A DNA stretch of 59,463 nucleotides from IMG/VR virus record IMGVR_UViG_3300042330_000238, positions 1-59,463 of that record; one strand, written 5' to 3'. A model generated the notes under the pieces. That model ran no database searches. It saw nothing but the letters and a program-made list of their open reading frames with translations, and was not told the DNA's origin. Below, piece by piece: positions 40,305-52,000 of the stretch (position 1 is the first letter of the stretch; every line of letters begins with the position of its first letter). The translations under genes were made by a program, and so were the position numbers. Source of the DNA: a virus.

Positions 40305-42591
40305 TATGGAAGAACTTAATGAATTTAATACAGGAAATTCACATGAAATAAACCCGTTAGGTGGAATACCAATGGGTGTTGGTCAAAACGGGCAACAAAA
40401 TACAGTTGAAGAAGGAGAAACAATGAAAGGTGATTTTATATATAGTGATAGAATTATATTTACACCTGATGTTGTAGAACAATTTAATTTACCTAAATCT
40501 TTAACTGGTAAAACTTCAGCAGAAGCATCTAAAATAATTAATAGAAAATTTGAAGGTAGAAATGATAAAATTACAACTTCTACTAAAAAATCAATGTTAG
40601 ATAAAGTTGCTCAAGCTCAAGAAACTATTAAACAAATTCAAGCTCAAGAAATAGCTGCTGCACAACAAACAAATTCTACAGAAGTTCCAGATATGATGGA
40701 AGGTCAAATACCTCAAGGTATGGAAGAGTTTGTACCACAGCGACAAATGGAATTAGGTGGATTTACAGGTAGTCAAAGCGGATCAGGGGGAATGGGTATG
40801 GGTTCATTAGGACAAATATTTGGTTCGTTTGGTCAAGGTTTAAAAGATAATGCTCAACAAAAATATAATTCAAAATTACCTGAAGGATATGTTGATAAAA
40901 AAGATCAGCAAGATCAAATGAATAATCAGATGATTGATAAAACAAAAGACACGATAGCTCAAGCTACTGGCCCTGTTGGTCAAGTATTTAGAGGTGTTCA
41001 AAAAATGGGTCAAGGAATAGGTGATTCAATTGGAGGTGATAGTGGTGCTTTTGTAAGTGGATTGTTTTCTCCTGAAGAAGGAACTATGTCAGCTTGGACT
41101 GATGGTGATGTTAGTTTTGGAGATAAAATGTTATCTACTATTCCTGGAATAGGAGCAATTAAAGCTAATCAAAGAAAAGAAGCTAAGCTAGCTAAATTCA
41201 AACTTAATCAAGATACTTTAAGTTCTCAGATGAAAATATCTGATTTTGCATTCGGTGGTAATTTATTAGGTGAACCTACATCAGGTGGACCAATTACACC
41301 TATTAAAAAAACACCACCTCCAGTTGTTGTATCTAAAGATAACTTACAAAATTTAAACGTACAACCTCTTGAAGATAATCCTACACCTTCTACATCAAGA
41401 AATAAAAAAATGATTAATTTACAAAGTGGTGTGTTTAACGATAAGTTAGGTCATGGTTATTATTATTATTATGATAAAAAACCAGGTGATCCAGGATTTG
41501 ATGTTAAACAACATCGTGATTTTGTAACTGAAAAAAATCACTCATTAGGTCAAAGAAGTAGATTAGCAGACGGTACTGAAAACCCTTTATATAATTATGA
41601 GTTAAATAATTATCTTTCAGCAAATAAAAATTTTGCAATGGGTGGTAATATGTATGCAGGTGGTGGACCTTTTGATAAATCAATGGCTTCATATGATCCA
41701 AATAATATTAATAATACTGTACAACCAATTAACAGTGCTGTTAATGGTCTTACAAATTGGTTTAATCCTTCTTCAACATCTACTACTACAATACCAAACA
41801 ATGTTACAGCAATTTCAGCAAGAACTTTTGGTCCTCAAGGAGGTCATTCAACACAAGCTGAAATTAAAAATGTAACAGATCAAATTGGTACAGGTTTAAA
41901 CAAAGCAGGTGAATTTATTAAAGATAATAAAGGAGCTTTAAGATATGCACCAGTTGCAATGAATGCGTTTCAATTACACAAATTAAATAAAGAAGGTTAT
42001 GATACTGTAAATCCTATGATTAACAATACACGTTATAATCCACAATATATGGATGAAAAATCATTAACTAATCAAATTAATGCAGAATCTAATTATGCAG
42101 GTAATGCTTTAGTAAATGCATCAAATGGTTCAATGGGAGCGTTAAGTAATAGTATATTAGCATCTCAATTAAATAAAACTAGAGGATTATCTGATGCTTA
42201 CAGTAAAGTTGCAGATGTTAATCGTAATGAAAATAAAGCTGGACAACAATTTAATTTAAGTGTTGATGAAGCTAATATTGGAAGACGTATTGGTGCTGAA
42301 GATAGAACTGCAATGAATAAAGGGGCTTTTAAAACTGAACAATCTAAGTTACGTGGTCAAATTGGAACTGATTTAGGAGAAATTGGTAAAGAAGAAACTT
42401 ATAAAGATATGGCTAAAAAATTATATGGATATGATTTTAATGGTAAATATTATGTTGCTCCAGATGGTACTAAAAAAACAACACAAGAAATGGCAGATAT
42501 GATTGATAGTGATAAATATAATCGTCAACAAAAAAAATCACAAGTAGGTACTGCTGTTTTAAAAGGATTTAATAATAAAACAAAAGAATAA
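40297..42591 (+). CDS. Cargo-type virion protein, 764 aa
   Basis: A 764-residue protein rich in Gln, Asn, Gly and Met. The opening has the signature I associate with crAss-like gp45-type cargo proteins: a SHEINPLGGIPMGVGQNGQQ segment, then VEEGETMKGDFIYSDRI. A coiled coil near 100-130 (AQAQETIKQIQAQEIAAAQQ) and two low-complexity Gly/Met/Gln stretches follow. The C-terminal third has Ala/Asn-rich helices. ATG at 40306 is an equally good start. It is predicted to be packaged in or ejected from the virion tail. Confidence 0.72.
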   Translation: MNNMEELNEFNTGNSHEINPLGGIPMGVGQNGQQNTVEEGETMKGDFIYSDRIIFTPDVVEQFNLPKSLTGKTSAEASKIINRKFEGRNDKITTSTKKSMLDKVAQAQETIKQIQAQEIAAAQQTNSTEVPDMMEGQIPQGMEEFVPQRQMELGGFTGSQSGSGGMGMGSLGQIFGSFGQGLKDNAQQKYNSKLPEGYVDKKDQQDQMNNQMIDKTKDTIAQATGPVGQVFRGVQKMGQGIGDSIGGDSGAFVSGLFSPEEGTMSAWTDGDVSFGDKMLSTIPGIGAIKANQRKEAKLAKFKLNQDTLSSQMKISDFAFGGNLLGEPTSGGPITPIKKTPPPVVVSKDNLQNLNVQPLEDNPTPSTSRNKKMINLQSGVFNDKLGHGYYYYYDKKPGDPGFDVKQHRDFVTEKNHSLGQRSRLADGTENPLYNYELNNYLSANKNFAMGGNMYAGGGPFDKSMASYDPNNINNTVQPINSAVNGLTNWFNPSSTSTTTIPNNVTAISARTFGPQGGHSTQAEIKNVTDQIGTGLNKAGEFIKDNKGALRYAPVAMNAFQLHKLNKEGYDTVNPMINNTRYNPQYMDEKSLTNQINAESNYAGNALVNASNGSMGALSNSILASQLNKTRGLSDAYSKVADVNRNENKAGQQFNLSVDEANIGRRIGAEDRTAMNKGAFKTEQSKLRGQIGTDLGEIGKEETYKDMAKKLYGYDFNGKYYVAPDGTKKTTQEMADMIDSDKYNRQQKKSQVGTAVLKGFNNKTKE

Positions 42592-42593
42592 TT

Positions 42594-44492
42594 ATGGGAG
42601 TAAATAGATATACATCGTTAACACCATCACAATTTAATCCTTTATCAATGGAAGAAATCATGTTAGTTCCTGCAATGCAGAGAAAAAAACATGATGATTT
42701 ATTAGTTAAACAAGAAGGTATTCGTTCAGGATTAGCTAAAGTAGATCCTTTAGATGTACACTATGATGAAGCAATTAAATTAAAAAGTGAAATTGAAAGT
42801 GAATTAGATAATAATGCTGCAACTTTAGCTAAAACAGGTGTAAACGATCCTAATGTAACTTCTAAAATTATATCTTTAAATAGACGTTACAATGATTTAG
42901 TTGCACCTACAGGTAGAATAGGTCAAATTAATACTGCAAAACAAACATACGATAAGAAAAAAGCTTTATTTTTAGAAAATGCTACTAAACAATATGGTAG
43001 TGACAGAGCTTCACAACTATGGGAACAAAAAGTAAAAGATGAAAATACAGGTTATAAAGGATATGATGCTGAAAATAAAATTATAAATATAGGAGATTAT
43101 GGTATTGTTGCAGCAGAAGATTATGAAAAAGATTTGCAAGCTCGTAATAATATTTTAGGTAGTACAATGTCTGAAATTGAAAGTGGTGGTGGTCGTGTAG
43201 TTAAAAATGCTGATGGTAGTTATACTGCTTTTGATAGTAATAATAGACAAATGACTAAAACTAATTTAGATCAAGTTAATCAAATGACTGCAGCAATGCG
43301 TGCTAAATGGTTAACACCAGGTGGTGCGGGATATTCATTTAATCAAGAAGCAGGAATTAATCCTGAAAATTTTACAGCACAATTTCAAGGAGACATGTTA
43401 TCTCAATTGGAAACAGCTACAGGTATTTCTAACAAATATAGTTCTGAAGAAGGTGCAGCACCTATTGGAGATGGTTCAGGAACTTTAAATATGAGTGATA
43501 TTTATGGTGAAGATTATAATACTGCAGAAGTAGGTGGTAGTGCTCAAGATTATTCAGAAGTTGAAAGAATTGGTAATACTACAAATACAAAAGTTGGAGA
43601 AATAGAAGGTGACGGGTTTTCACCTGTAGATGCTGGAACAGGTGCTGTTTCAACAGAAATAAAACAAGGTGGTAAAACTTTTTCAGTTGATGATATAAAA
43701 GATCCTCGTCAAAAAGCACTATACGAAAATATGTATAAAAAATTAACAACTGAAGGAGTTGTTGGAGCAGATGGTAAAAAACATTTTATAAATGCAGATG
43801 GTCGTAAAAAAGGTAAAAATGATAAAACAAATGCTCAACTTGTTGTAAAAATGTTAAAAGAAACACCTGCTATCACATTAACAAGTAAATTAGTAACTAC
43901 TGACACAATGTTAGATAATAGTGGTTTTAGTTCTTCAATTGGTAAAACTGCAGATGAAAGAGATAAAACTATGCGTAAACAATTAAGACTTACAAATAGT
44001 GGTGCTAGAAAATTACTAGATCCTGAAACAGGTCAACCAATATCTTTTGAAGAAGCACAAGATAAATATGATTTAGACGGTGTAGATACTGTGACATATC
44101 ATGGATTTATATCTCCTTTAAATTGGGAAGAACAATCATTTAATGGTACAAATAGTAAAGCTTCACCACATGTAATTACTGTTAAAACTAAAGATGGTAC
44201 GTTTAAAGAATTTAAAACAAGTAGATTAAATAGTGATAATGTAGGTATTAATGTTGATAGACACAACGAATTACAAGAAAATTATAGAAATTGGTCAGTA
44301 AATCATAATGAATTTGTACCATTTAAATCTAAATCACCATCATTAAATAAATTAAAAGTTAAATATAATACATATAATCCTAAATATGATCCTAAAAGAG
44401 GTTCTTTACAATATGAAATAAAAGACACTAAGGGTGTTATTCATTATATGACAGAATCTGAATTTATTAATACTGTAAATGCTGTAAAATAA
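42594..44492 (+). CDS. Virion/cargo protein, 632 aa
   Basis: A 632-residue protein between two larger virion genes, separated from each by two bases. It opens MGVNRYTSLTPSQFNPLSME. A first helical region has EIMLVPAMQRKKHDDLLVKQ, a pattern common at the start of this family. Coiled-coil helices cover about 60-130, followed by Gly/Asn/Asp-rich linkers and a mixed C-terminal domain. No catalytic motif is evident. Probably one of the ejected internal proteins of the crAss-like virion. Confidence 0.62.
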   Translation: MGVNRYTSLTPSQFNPLSMEEIMLVPAMQRKKHDDLLVKQEGIRSGLAKVDPLDVHYDEAIKLKSEIESELDNNAATLAKTGVNDPNVTSKIISLNRRYNDLVAPTGRIGQINTAKQTYDKKKALFLENATKQYGSDRASQLWEQKVKDENTGYKGYDAENKIINIGDYGIVAAEDYEKDLQARNNILGSTMSEIESGGGRVVKNADGSYTAFDSNNRQMTKTNLDQVNQMTAAMRAKWLTPGGAGYSFNQEAGINPENFTAQFQGDMLSQLETATGISNKYSSEEGAAPIGDGSGTLNMSDIYGEDYNTAEVGGSAQDYSEVERIGNTTNTKVGEIEGDGFSPVDAGTGAVSTEIKQGGKTFSVDDIKDPRQKALYENMYKKLTTEGVVGADGKKHFINADGRKKGKNDKTNAQLVVKMLKETPAITLTSKLVTTDTMLDNSGFSSSIGKTADERDKTMRKQLRLTNSGARKLLDPETGQPISFEEAQDKYDLDGVDTVTYHGFISPLNWEEQSFNGTNSKASPHVITVKTKDGTFKEFKTSRLNSDNVGINVDRHNELQENYRNWSVNHNEFVPFKSKSPSLNKLKVKYNTYNPKYDPKRGSLQYEIKDTKGVIHYMTESEFINTVNAVK

Positions 44493-44494
44493 TT

Positions 44495-47400
44495 ATGGGT
44501 AAAAAACAATTTAAAAATGATCCAGTAGAACAATATGATGATTTTTTTGAAGCATTTAAAAGTTTAAATTCTCAAAATCCTATAAATAATAAACCAAAAA
44601 ATAGAGATTTAGGTGCTGCGATGGCACCTAAATTTCAAGGTTATAATACAGGTATAAATCAATCAAAATATGATTCTAATTTTAACTGGAACGCACAAGC
44701 AGATTATGAAGATATACAAGGTTCTATAAAAGAACATCGTGCTCAAACACAACCATGGTTAGATAAAGCAAGTGCTGGATTAGCTCGTGTGAGTACAAAA
44801 ATATTAGCAGAAACTGCTAAGTTACCAGGATATGTAGGAGGAGCAATAATGTCATTAGGTGCTGAAGAAGGTGAAGGATTTGAAACAGCATTTAATAATC
44901 AATGGATTAAATCAATTAATGAATTAAATGAAAAAGTAAATACTGAATATTTACCTGTATATGTTAAAAAATCAGTAGAAGAAGGAAACTTATGGGATAA
45001 TATTAGTTCTGTAGATTTTTGGGCAACCGAAGGAGCTGACGGTATTGGTTTTATTGCATCAATGTTAGTTCCTGGAGCAATATTTAAATCTTTAGGATTA
45101 GGTTCTAAAGCAATGGGTGCTACTACTAAAGGTTTAGCAATGATTAAAAATAATTCTAAACTTGCAGGTGCTGTCAGAACAATTGAAGGTTTAGGTCTTA
45201 ATGCTAAAAACTTTGATGTTGCGGGTACAGCTATTGTTAATACATATATTGAATCTGCTGCTGAAGCTGGGAATGCAATGGAAAACTTTAATAAAAATAA
45301 GGATTCTATTATAAATAGTTATTTACAACAAGGTTTATCAGTAGAAGAAGCTGAAAAACAATTTGTAGAACAAAAAGGTAGATTAGGTAGAGATATATTT
45401 GTATCTAATGTTGGTATATTAGCAATTCCCAATTTAATTCAATCTAAAATGATTTGGGGTAAAGCTGTTAATAAATTAGCTAAAGTAGATAATCCTTCAG
45501 TATTAAAAAAAATAGGTAATCGTAGTAAAGATGTTTTAGGTGCAACTGCATCTGAAGGATTTTTAGAAGAAGCAGGACAAATGACTGTTGAAAACATGTT
45601 TACTGATAAAGCTAAACGTGGAGAATTAAAAGAAGGTTTCTTTGGTACAGCTAAATCATTTAATATTAGTGAATTAGGACAAGCTTATTTGGATACTGTT
45701 TCATCTACTGAAGGTCAAAAAGCTATGTTTTTAGGAGCGTTCTTAGGTGGAGGTATGTCTGCATATAGTGGAGCTAAACAAGATATTTCAGATAGAAAGA
45801 ATTCAGCTAGTATTCAAGATTGGATTAATAGTGAAGAATTTAACTTTAACACATTATTAGAAGAAGATACTTATCTTAGAGATGAAGAAGGTAATATTCA
45901 ATATCATCCTAATAATGAACCTGTACAAGATCCTAAAAAGGTTATTAAAAGATTTGAAGCATTACAAGCAACTGAAAAATTAAATGCACAATATGAAAAA
46001 GCTGTTCAAAATGGAGACTATAAAACAGCAGAAGAAATACAAAAAATTGCAGAAACACAATTCTTATTACCGTTTGCAAGAAAAGGTGAACCAGGAATTC
46101 AAGCATTAAGAGAAAATTTAGAAGCAACTATTAAATCTGAAGATGTTCAATCTACAAATGAAAACAAACAAGCTGAATCTAAAGTTAAAGATTTAATTTC
46201 TCGTGCTGAAAAAATGCAAAAGAAATATGAAACTTATCAAGATTTTAGTAGAGATTTAATTGTGTTAAATAATGAAAATGCTACTGATGAACAAAAAATA
46301 GGTTTTTATAATTATTTAGCTGACAATTATGTTTATAAAGAAGGTTTATTATATGAATCTAAAAAACAACTTAATAAATTAAATCAACAAAAATCAGAAT
46401 TGTTATCTGAATTAGAAGATAATGTAATGATTAAAACTAATGAAATAGTTGATGAAAATACTCAAGATGATGCTTTTAAATATAAGTTTGAAGAAGATCC
46501 TCGTATTGTAAGAATTAATAAAGATATTGAAAATACTTCAAAAAAAATTAAAAGTATTAATAATAGAATTAATAATCAACTTTGGGATTCTGAAAAAGTA
46601 AATAAAATATTTGATAAATTTGTAAATCAAACAACTAAAGTTGAAAAAGCTACTTCACCAGAAGTTGAATTAGAATACGATACAATTATTTCAGATTTAG
46701 AATCAATATCTTCAAAAGAAGACTTAATAAACTATGTTAATAAACTAGATTCTAAATATACAGAAAATGATATTATTCAAAGTAAAATTGAAGATATATT
46801 TAAAGAGTTAGGTTATAAAGAATTATTACAAAAACAATTAGAACAACAACAAGCTGAAGAAAAAGATGCTGAGAAGTTTCAAGAAGATAAAGATTTTGGA
46901 ACTACTACAACACCTGAAACAACAGATAAAGTTGGTGAGAAAACAAACATACAAGGTTTAGAAACAGTTCAAACATCTAAAAATGCTGAAGTAGATAGTG
47001 ATAATAATGAATATGATCGTTCACCAAAAGAACTAGTTGTATTAGAAGAATCTACTAATCCTAGTAATGTAGATAAAAATCAAGGTTCTGCAAAAGTTCT
47101 TAGTACTAATAGAGATACAGGTGAAACCTTATTTAGTATATTAGAACCTTTTGTTCAATATGAAAAAGAATCTCGTGATAAAACTAAAGATGAAGTTACT
47201 TTTGAATTAGGAGATATTGTTTCAAATAATGTTTCTGAAATATTATTAAAATTAAAAAATGAAAATCTTACAGAATCTGAAATTAAAGAATTAGAAGAAA
47301 AGCTACCTATTAAAGTTAATTTTAAAAACGGTAATAAAAAAGTATTTTCATTTATAGAAGCATTAACTGACAATATTAGTAAAAATCCTGATTCACTAAA

Positions 47401-49036
47401 TGTATTTAATAATGAAACATTACCTTTAAGAAAATCAATCATACAAGCGTTAATTGATAATAAAGGTAGTTTTGAAGGTATTAAAGGAAATATTAAAAAA
47501 CAATTCTCAGGTGTTTTAAAATTAGGAGAACAAAATTCTAATATTTTAGAATTAGATGTTTTTAAAGGAATGACTCAAGAACAAAAGTTAGATTACTTTA
47601 AAAAAAATACTGTATATGTATCAAATAAAGGCGAAACTAAATTTACATATAACGATAAGTTAGATGAAAATAGTTCTTTAAAAGATATGCATAGAGGAGA
47701 AGTTTTTCTAAAAATACCAATGTTAAATGGTAAAATGTTTTATTTAAAATTAAACACTTCAAGATTAAGTGAAAATAAAGCAAGACAAACTTTTGAACTA
47801 ATTAAACTTTATTCAAATTTAATGAAAAATAAACAAAGTTCTGAAGCTCAAAATTTTGACTATAACTCATTAAGAGAATTTATTGAAACAAATAATTTAA
47901 ATGAAGTTTTACCTGAATTAGAATTAATTGAAAAAAGTAACGAACCTATTGAAATCAATTTAGAAAGATTAATTAATACTATTGTATTTTTTCAAAATAC
48001 TAATACTAAGACTAAATTAATTGTTGATGAAAACGGAACATTAGCGTTAGGAGAATTATTACAAAAGGTAAATAAAGAAGTTAATGATTCTATTGGTCAT
48101 TATACATATACTACAGATACATTAAATGGTTTAACAGAATTACAACAAGAAGCAATTGTAAAGTATTTAATGTATAAAAGACATAATGTTTTGATTACTA
48201 AAGATGAAACTTCAACATTTAATAATGATGATTATCTTAAATATTTATTAAGTGAACAATCTCCTGTTTTAACAACTAATGCAGTAGTTAACGAACCAAC
48301 ATTTCAAGGTTATTCTAATATTTATTTAAATCAAACAGTTACTAATAGTAATAAAACACAACCTAAAGAAGTACCTTCTGAAAAAGTTGAAGATTTAAGT
48401 GCTGAAGAATTATTAGCAAGTTTGAGTTATAGTGGAGATGTTTCACAACCTATCAAAACTACAACAAGTAATCAATTAAATAATAAAAATGAAGTTTCAA
48501 TTAACGAAATTGTAAAATTATTTAAACAAGTCAATATTCAAAATAGAAAAATAGGTAATGATATAGGTGATAAAGATTCTATAATGCAAATTTTATGGAA
48601 TTTGATATCTAAAGATGAAAATGATTCAAAAGCTACTGTAATTAGTTACGCAGGATTTGGAAAAATAAATATTGACGGTATATATACTGAAAACAATGTG
48701 ATGATTGCATTATCTGAAGTAATTAAAGATGAATTTATATTAGATGAAATATCTGAAAATTTTAATAAAATATTAAAATATGAAGGTTTAGAATATAAAT
48801 ATGATTTGAATAAATCTCAAGAAATTGTTGAAACTATTACTGAAACATTAAAAGAATCTAACGTTGTTGAAATATTTAAAAATGCTAATGAAGATACACA
48901 ACTTAAAATGTTTCAAAATGCTTTAAAATTAAATGACAAAAAAATAGAAGATTTTGAAGGAACAATTGAAGAATTTAAAGAACTTGTTAGTAATATTAAA
49001 GATATTAAAGAAATTAATAAAATTTGTGCTAAATAA
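44495..49036 (+). CDS. Giant internal virion protein, 1513 aa
   Basis: A 1513-residue protein. The first 430 residues contain several hydrophobic or amphipathic stretches (GYVGGAIMSLGAE, IGFIASMLVPGAIF, AMFLGAFLGGGMSAYSG) that could insert in or cross a membrane during DNA ejection. From about 440 to 790 it is a Glu/Lys/Gln-rich coiled-coil region. The rest alternates helical and beta segments and is acidic. No enzyme motif was recognised. Its place before the giant RNA polymerase matches the crAss-like set of internal proteins delivered into the cell with the polymerase. Confidence 0.65.
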   Translation: MGKKQFKNDPVEQYDDFFEAFKSLNSQNPINNKPKNRDLGAAMAPKFQGYNTGINQSKYDSNFNWNAQADYEDIQGSIKEHRAQTQPWLDKASAGLARVSTKILAETAKLPGYVGGAIMSLGAEEGEGFETAFNNQWIKSINELNEKVNTEYLPVYVKKSVEEGNLWDNISSVDFWATEGADGIGFIASMLVPGAIFKSLGLGSKAMGATTKGLAMIKNNSKLAGAVRTIEGLGLNAKNFDVAGTAIVNTYIESAAEAGNAMENFNKNKDSIINSYLQQGLSVEEAEKQFVEQKGRLGRDIFVSNVGILAIPNLIQSKMIWGKAVNKLAKVDNPSVLKKIGNRSKDVLGATASEGFLEEAGQMTVENMFTDKAKRGELKEGFFGTAKSFNISELGQAYLDTVSSTEGQKAMFLGAFLGGGMSAYSGAKQDISDRKNSASIQDWINSEEFNFNTLLEEDTYLRDEEGNIQYHPNNEPVQDPKKVIKRFEALQATEKLNAQYEKAVQNGDYKTAEEIQKIAETQFLLPFARKGEPGIQALRENLEATIKSEDVQSTNENKQAESKVKDLISRAEKMQKKYETYQDFSRDLIVLNNENATDEQKIGFYNYLADNYVYKEGLLYESKKQLNKLNQQKSELLSELEDNVMIKTNEIVDENTQDDAFKYKFEEDPRIVRINKDIENTSKKIKSINNRINNQLWDSEKVNKIFDKFVNQTTKVEKATSPEVELEYDTIISDLESISSKEDLINYVNKLDSKYTENDIIQSKIEDIFKELGYKELLQKQLEQQQAEEKDAEKFQEDKDFGTTTTPETTDKVGEKTNIQGLETVQTSKNAEVDSDNNEYDRSPKELVVLEESTNPSNVDKNQGSAKVLSTNRDTGETLFSILEPFVQYEKESRDKTKDEVTFELGDIVSNNVSEILLKLKNENLTESEIKELEEKLPIKVNFKNGNKKVFSFIEALTDNISKNPDSLNVFNNETLPLRKSIIQALIDNKGSFEGIKGNIKKQFSGVLKLGEQNSNILELDVFKGMTQEQKLDYFKKNTVYVSNKGETKFTYNDKLDENSSLKDMHRGEVFLKIPMLNGKMFYLKLNTSRLSENKARQTFELIKLYSNLMKNKQSSEAQNFDYNSLREFIETNNLNEVLPELELIEKSNEPIEINLERLINTIVFFQNTNTKTKLIVDENGTLALGELLQKVNKEVNDSIGHYTYTTDTLNGLTELQQEAIVKYLMYKRHNVLITKDETSTFNNDDYLKYLLSEQSPVLTTNAVVNEPTFQGYSNIYLNQTVTNSNKTQPKEVPSEKVEDLSAEELLASLSYSGDVSQPIKTTTSNQLNNKNEVSINEIVKLFKQVNIQNRKIGNDIGDKDSIMQILWNLISKDENDSKATVISYAGFGKINIDGIYTENNVMIALSEVIKDEFILDEISENFNKILKYEGLEYKYDLNKSQEIVETITETLKESNVVEIFKNANEDTQLKMFQNALKLNDKKIEDFEGTIEEFKELVSNIKDIKEINKICAK

Positions 49037-49068
49037 TTTGGTAATGTCAATTATTTTCACTATATTTG
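49037..49068 (+). promoter_or_regulatory. Promoter of the RNA polymerase gene
   Basis: TTTG (49037-49040), 20 bases with the GTCAA extension, TATATTTG (49061-49068). It overlaps the end of the upstream gene's stop region, and the ATG lies at 49085. Confidence 0.86.
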
Positions 49069-49084
49069 TAAAAAATAAAAATAT

Positions 49085-52000
49085 ATGAGTTGTACAAGAA
49101 TATCTCTTACAGGTGGAGCAGAGTCTTTACTGTATAAAGATTTATATGAAAAAATAGCTGATAAAAATGAAACTAAAGCTGATGAAATGTTTACATATTT
49201 TAAATCTGAAGCATTTATAGAAGATTTTGGTGATTATATATTAGACTATAAAAATAATGTTGTAAGTGATCGTATAAATGAAAATGGAGAACCATTATTA
49301 ATTTATGATGAAATTTCTAAAAAACATTATTATTTAAATAAAAATAATGAAAAAGTATACTACCCTCTAATTAACAGAGGGTTGGTTGCTTTATTTAGTA
49401 ATCAGCAAATTGATAAAATTGCTTCAAGATTAGCCTTGAATTATTTTAAAGGTTCTAATTTAGATTTTAATAATATTGATTTTAGTAACTCTGAAAAACT
49501 ACCTAATTTATCTAATTTTATTCAAAAACAAATTATTGATAAAATTCAAGAATTAAACGAAAAAGGTGGATTTAAAAATAAACTTATTGCTAAAACATTA
49601 ACAGAGTCATTAAATTACATTGATGAGTTTTCTACAAATGTAGAAAAAATATTTAAAGAAATGTCTATTTCAATTGAAGAAACTGATGACGTAGATGGTA
49701 ATATTGATATTACTGCAGGTGAAGAATTAAAAGATCCTGCATTTAATCAACATTCTGCTGAAAGAAATACTAAAGATAGTGTTAGTACTAATGTAAAATT
49801 AAGATTATCATTATTAGAAGATACTAATAATATTGATCCTATTTGGGGAGAACCTGTTTTTTTAAGTAGAGATTCAGTTCAATCAGATTTACAATTTATA
49901 TTATCAGATATTGTAGCTAAAAAAGGTAAAGATATTTTTGAATTACAATTAAATGCTTTAAGTAAAGTTTTAGATAGAAAACCTTTATTAAGACAATTAT
50001 ATAATTATTTAAGTGATGTTAATTTTAAAGAAGAATATCGTTCTGAATTTTCTCAAGCATTTAATTTACTTAAAAACAATCATATTGTAAGTAATTATTC
50101 TGAAGTTAACGGAACTGTTGTTCATACAACTTCTCAAATATCTGATTCAGGTTCTAAGACAACAACTATAAAAGAACAATGGGATAGTAATTTTCAAGAT
50201 AAATTCTTAAATAAAGATAACACCTTAAAAGAAAATGTTAAGCAAAATTTATTAACTAAAGGAATTCCTGAAATTAAATCGATATATGAAGAAATTTTAG
50301 AATTTAAAAGAAATTTTAATAATCTTGAACAAGATATTCAAATTGAAACTTTTGAAAATGTAAAATTAAAATTATTTACTTTTTTAGATAAATTAGGAAT
50401 TACTACAGATATTAATGCTGTTGAAAACTATTTAGATAATTATGGTGAGTTTTTAACAATTAAAGATAAGTTAAATAATTTAGTTACTTTAGCTGAACAA
50501 TCACAGTATCTTACAAATGGTATTATTACTAAATATGAAAGTCCTACAAAAGACTATTCAAGTTTTTTAACATTATCACAATCTTTTACTAACTTAGCTA
50601 AATCAGAAGCTTTCTTTTTAACAGATGGTTCTGATGCAACAATTAGAACAGGTGATAAACAGAAATGGATTTATTCATATCCTTCATATATTGCTACAAA
50701 AGTTAAACAATGGAAAGCTAATCCTGAATTACTTTTAGAATTATATAATTCAAGTAGTGATACAAAAGGTTCATATTATATGGGTATTTTAACAGGTTCT
50801 ATAGATGTAAATAGTAAACAACTTACTTATAAAGATTTAAATGAACAATTAGAATATTCTAAAAAAATATTAGAAAAGTTAGATGTAGGTATAATGAATC
50901 AAATGTCTGCAGATGGTAAATTTAAAACTACTACAGATTTAGCTTATTCAGATTATATTGTAGATGTTTTAAATAAAGTTTTAAAAGGTGATGACTTTAT
51001 TAGAACTACTACACAAGCAGATAAGACTACTGAATTTGCAATTAAAACAGGTATAAAAGTTTCTTCATATGCTGGAGTTAAAACAATAGTAAATGAAAAA
51101 GGTGAGGAAGAAAGTATTGTAGGTGTTAAAAATCAAACTAAAGATGTTTTCTTTAATTATTTTGCATCACAAGTTAATAGAATGATTGAAGCAAATCAAG
51201 AAGTTGAAAATGCTAAATTAGATTCTTCTATAAAATTAACACCTCATTATCATTATAAATATGATGTTGATACAATAAATAAAAATCCTGAATATATTTA
51301 TTCAAAAAATGGTAATGCTTTTAATTTTCAATATTTTGAAAAATTATCATTCAATGCTAAAAATAAATCACCATTAGAAAAACAAATTTCTGAATTAATA
51401 TTTGATAAAGAAGGTAATGTTTTATTTAATAAATTAACTAAAGAATCTAGTGAAGAATTATATGATTTATTTAGTAGATATTTAGAACTTAATTTATTTA
51501 ATTCATTTGTTAGAACAAGAAGTTATTTAACTTCTATGGGTATATTAAATATTAATGAAAAAGGTGATTATGTAATAAATAAAATAGATAATAATACTGT
51601 TACTAAAACATATTCTAAAATACATGAAGCTCAAAAACCTTACGCAGTAGTAATGGATTATTTAGTAAACAATTTAATATCTAATATAGAATATTCTAAA
51701 ATGTTTGCAGGTGATGTAGCTTATTATAAGAATATGATTGATTATAAAAAACGTATTCCTGCTACATATACAGATGGTTTACAGTTAAGAATTAAAGAAG
51801 GTCAAGAATATTTTAATATTGCTACAATTAATAGTGTAAATAGAAAATCTCCTTTTTATGATAAATTAGTAGAAAGTTTAGGAGAAAAAGACGCACAACC
51901 TTATGAGAAAATTAACTCTGCAGATGCTCAAGCTTGGATTACACCTCAACGTTGGAAATTTTTAATACAAGGTTTAGGTAAATGGTCTAAAGCACATGAT

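Noticed and set aside
40763-41875. Several frames of 60-80 codons opposite or inside the cargo-type gene
   Set aside because: They are shadows of a long frame with repetitive Gln/Asn/Gly codons; their products are low-complexity and biased.
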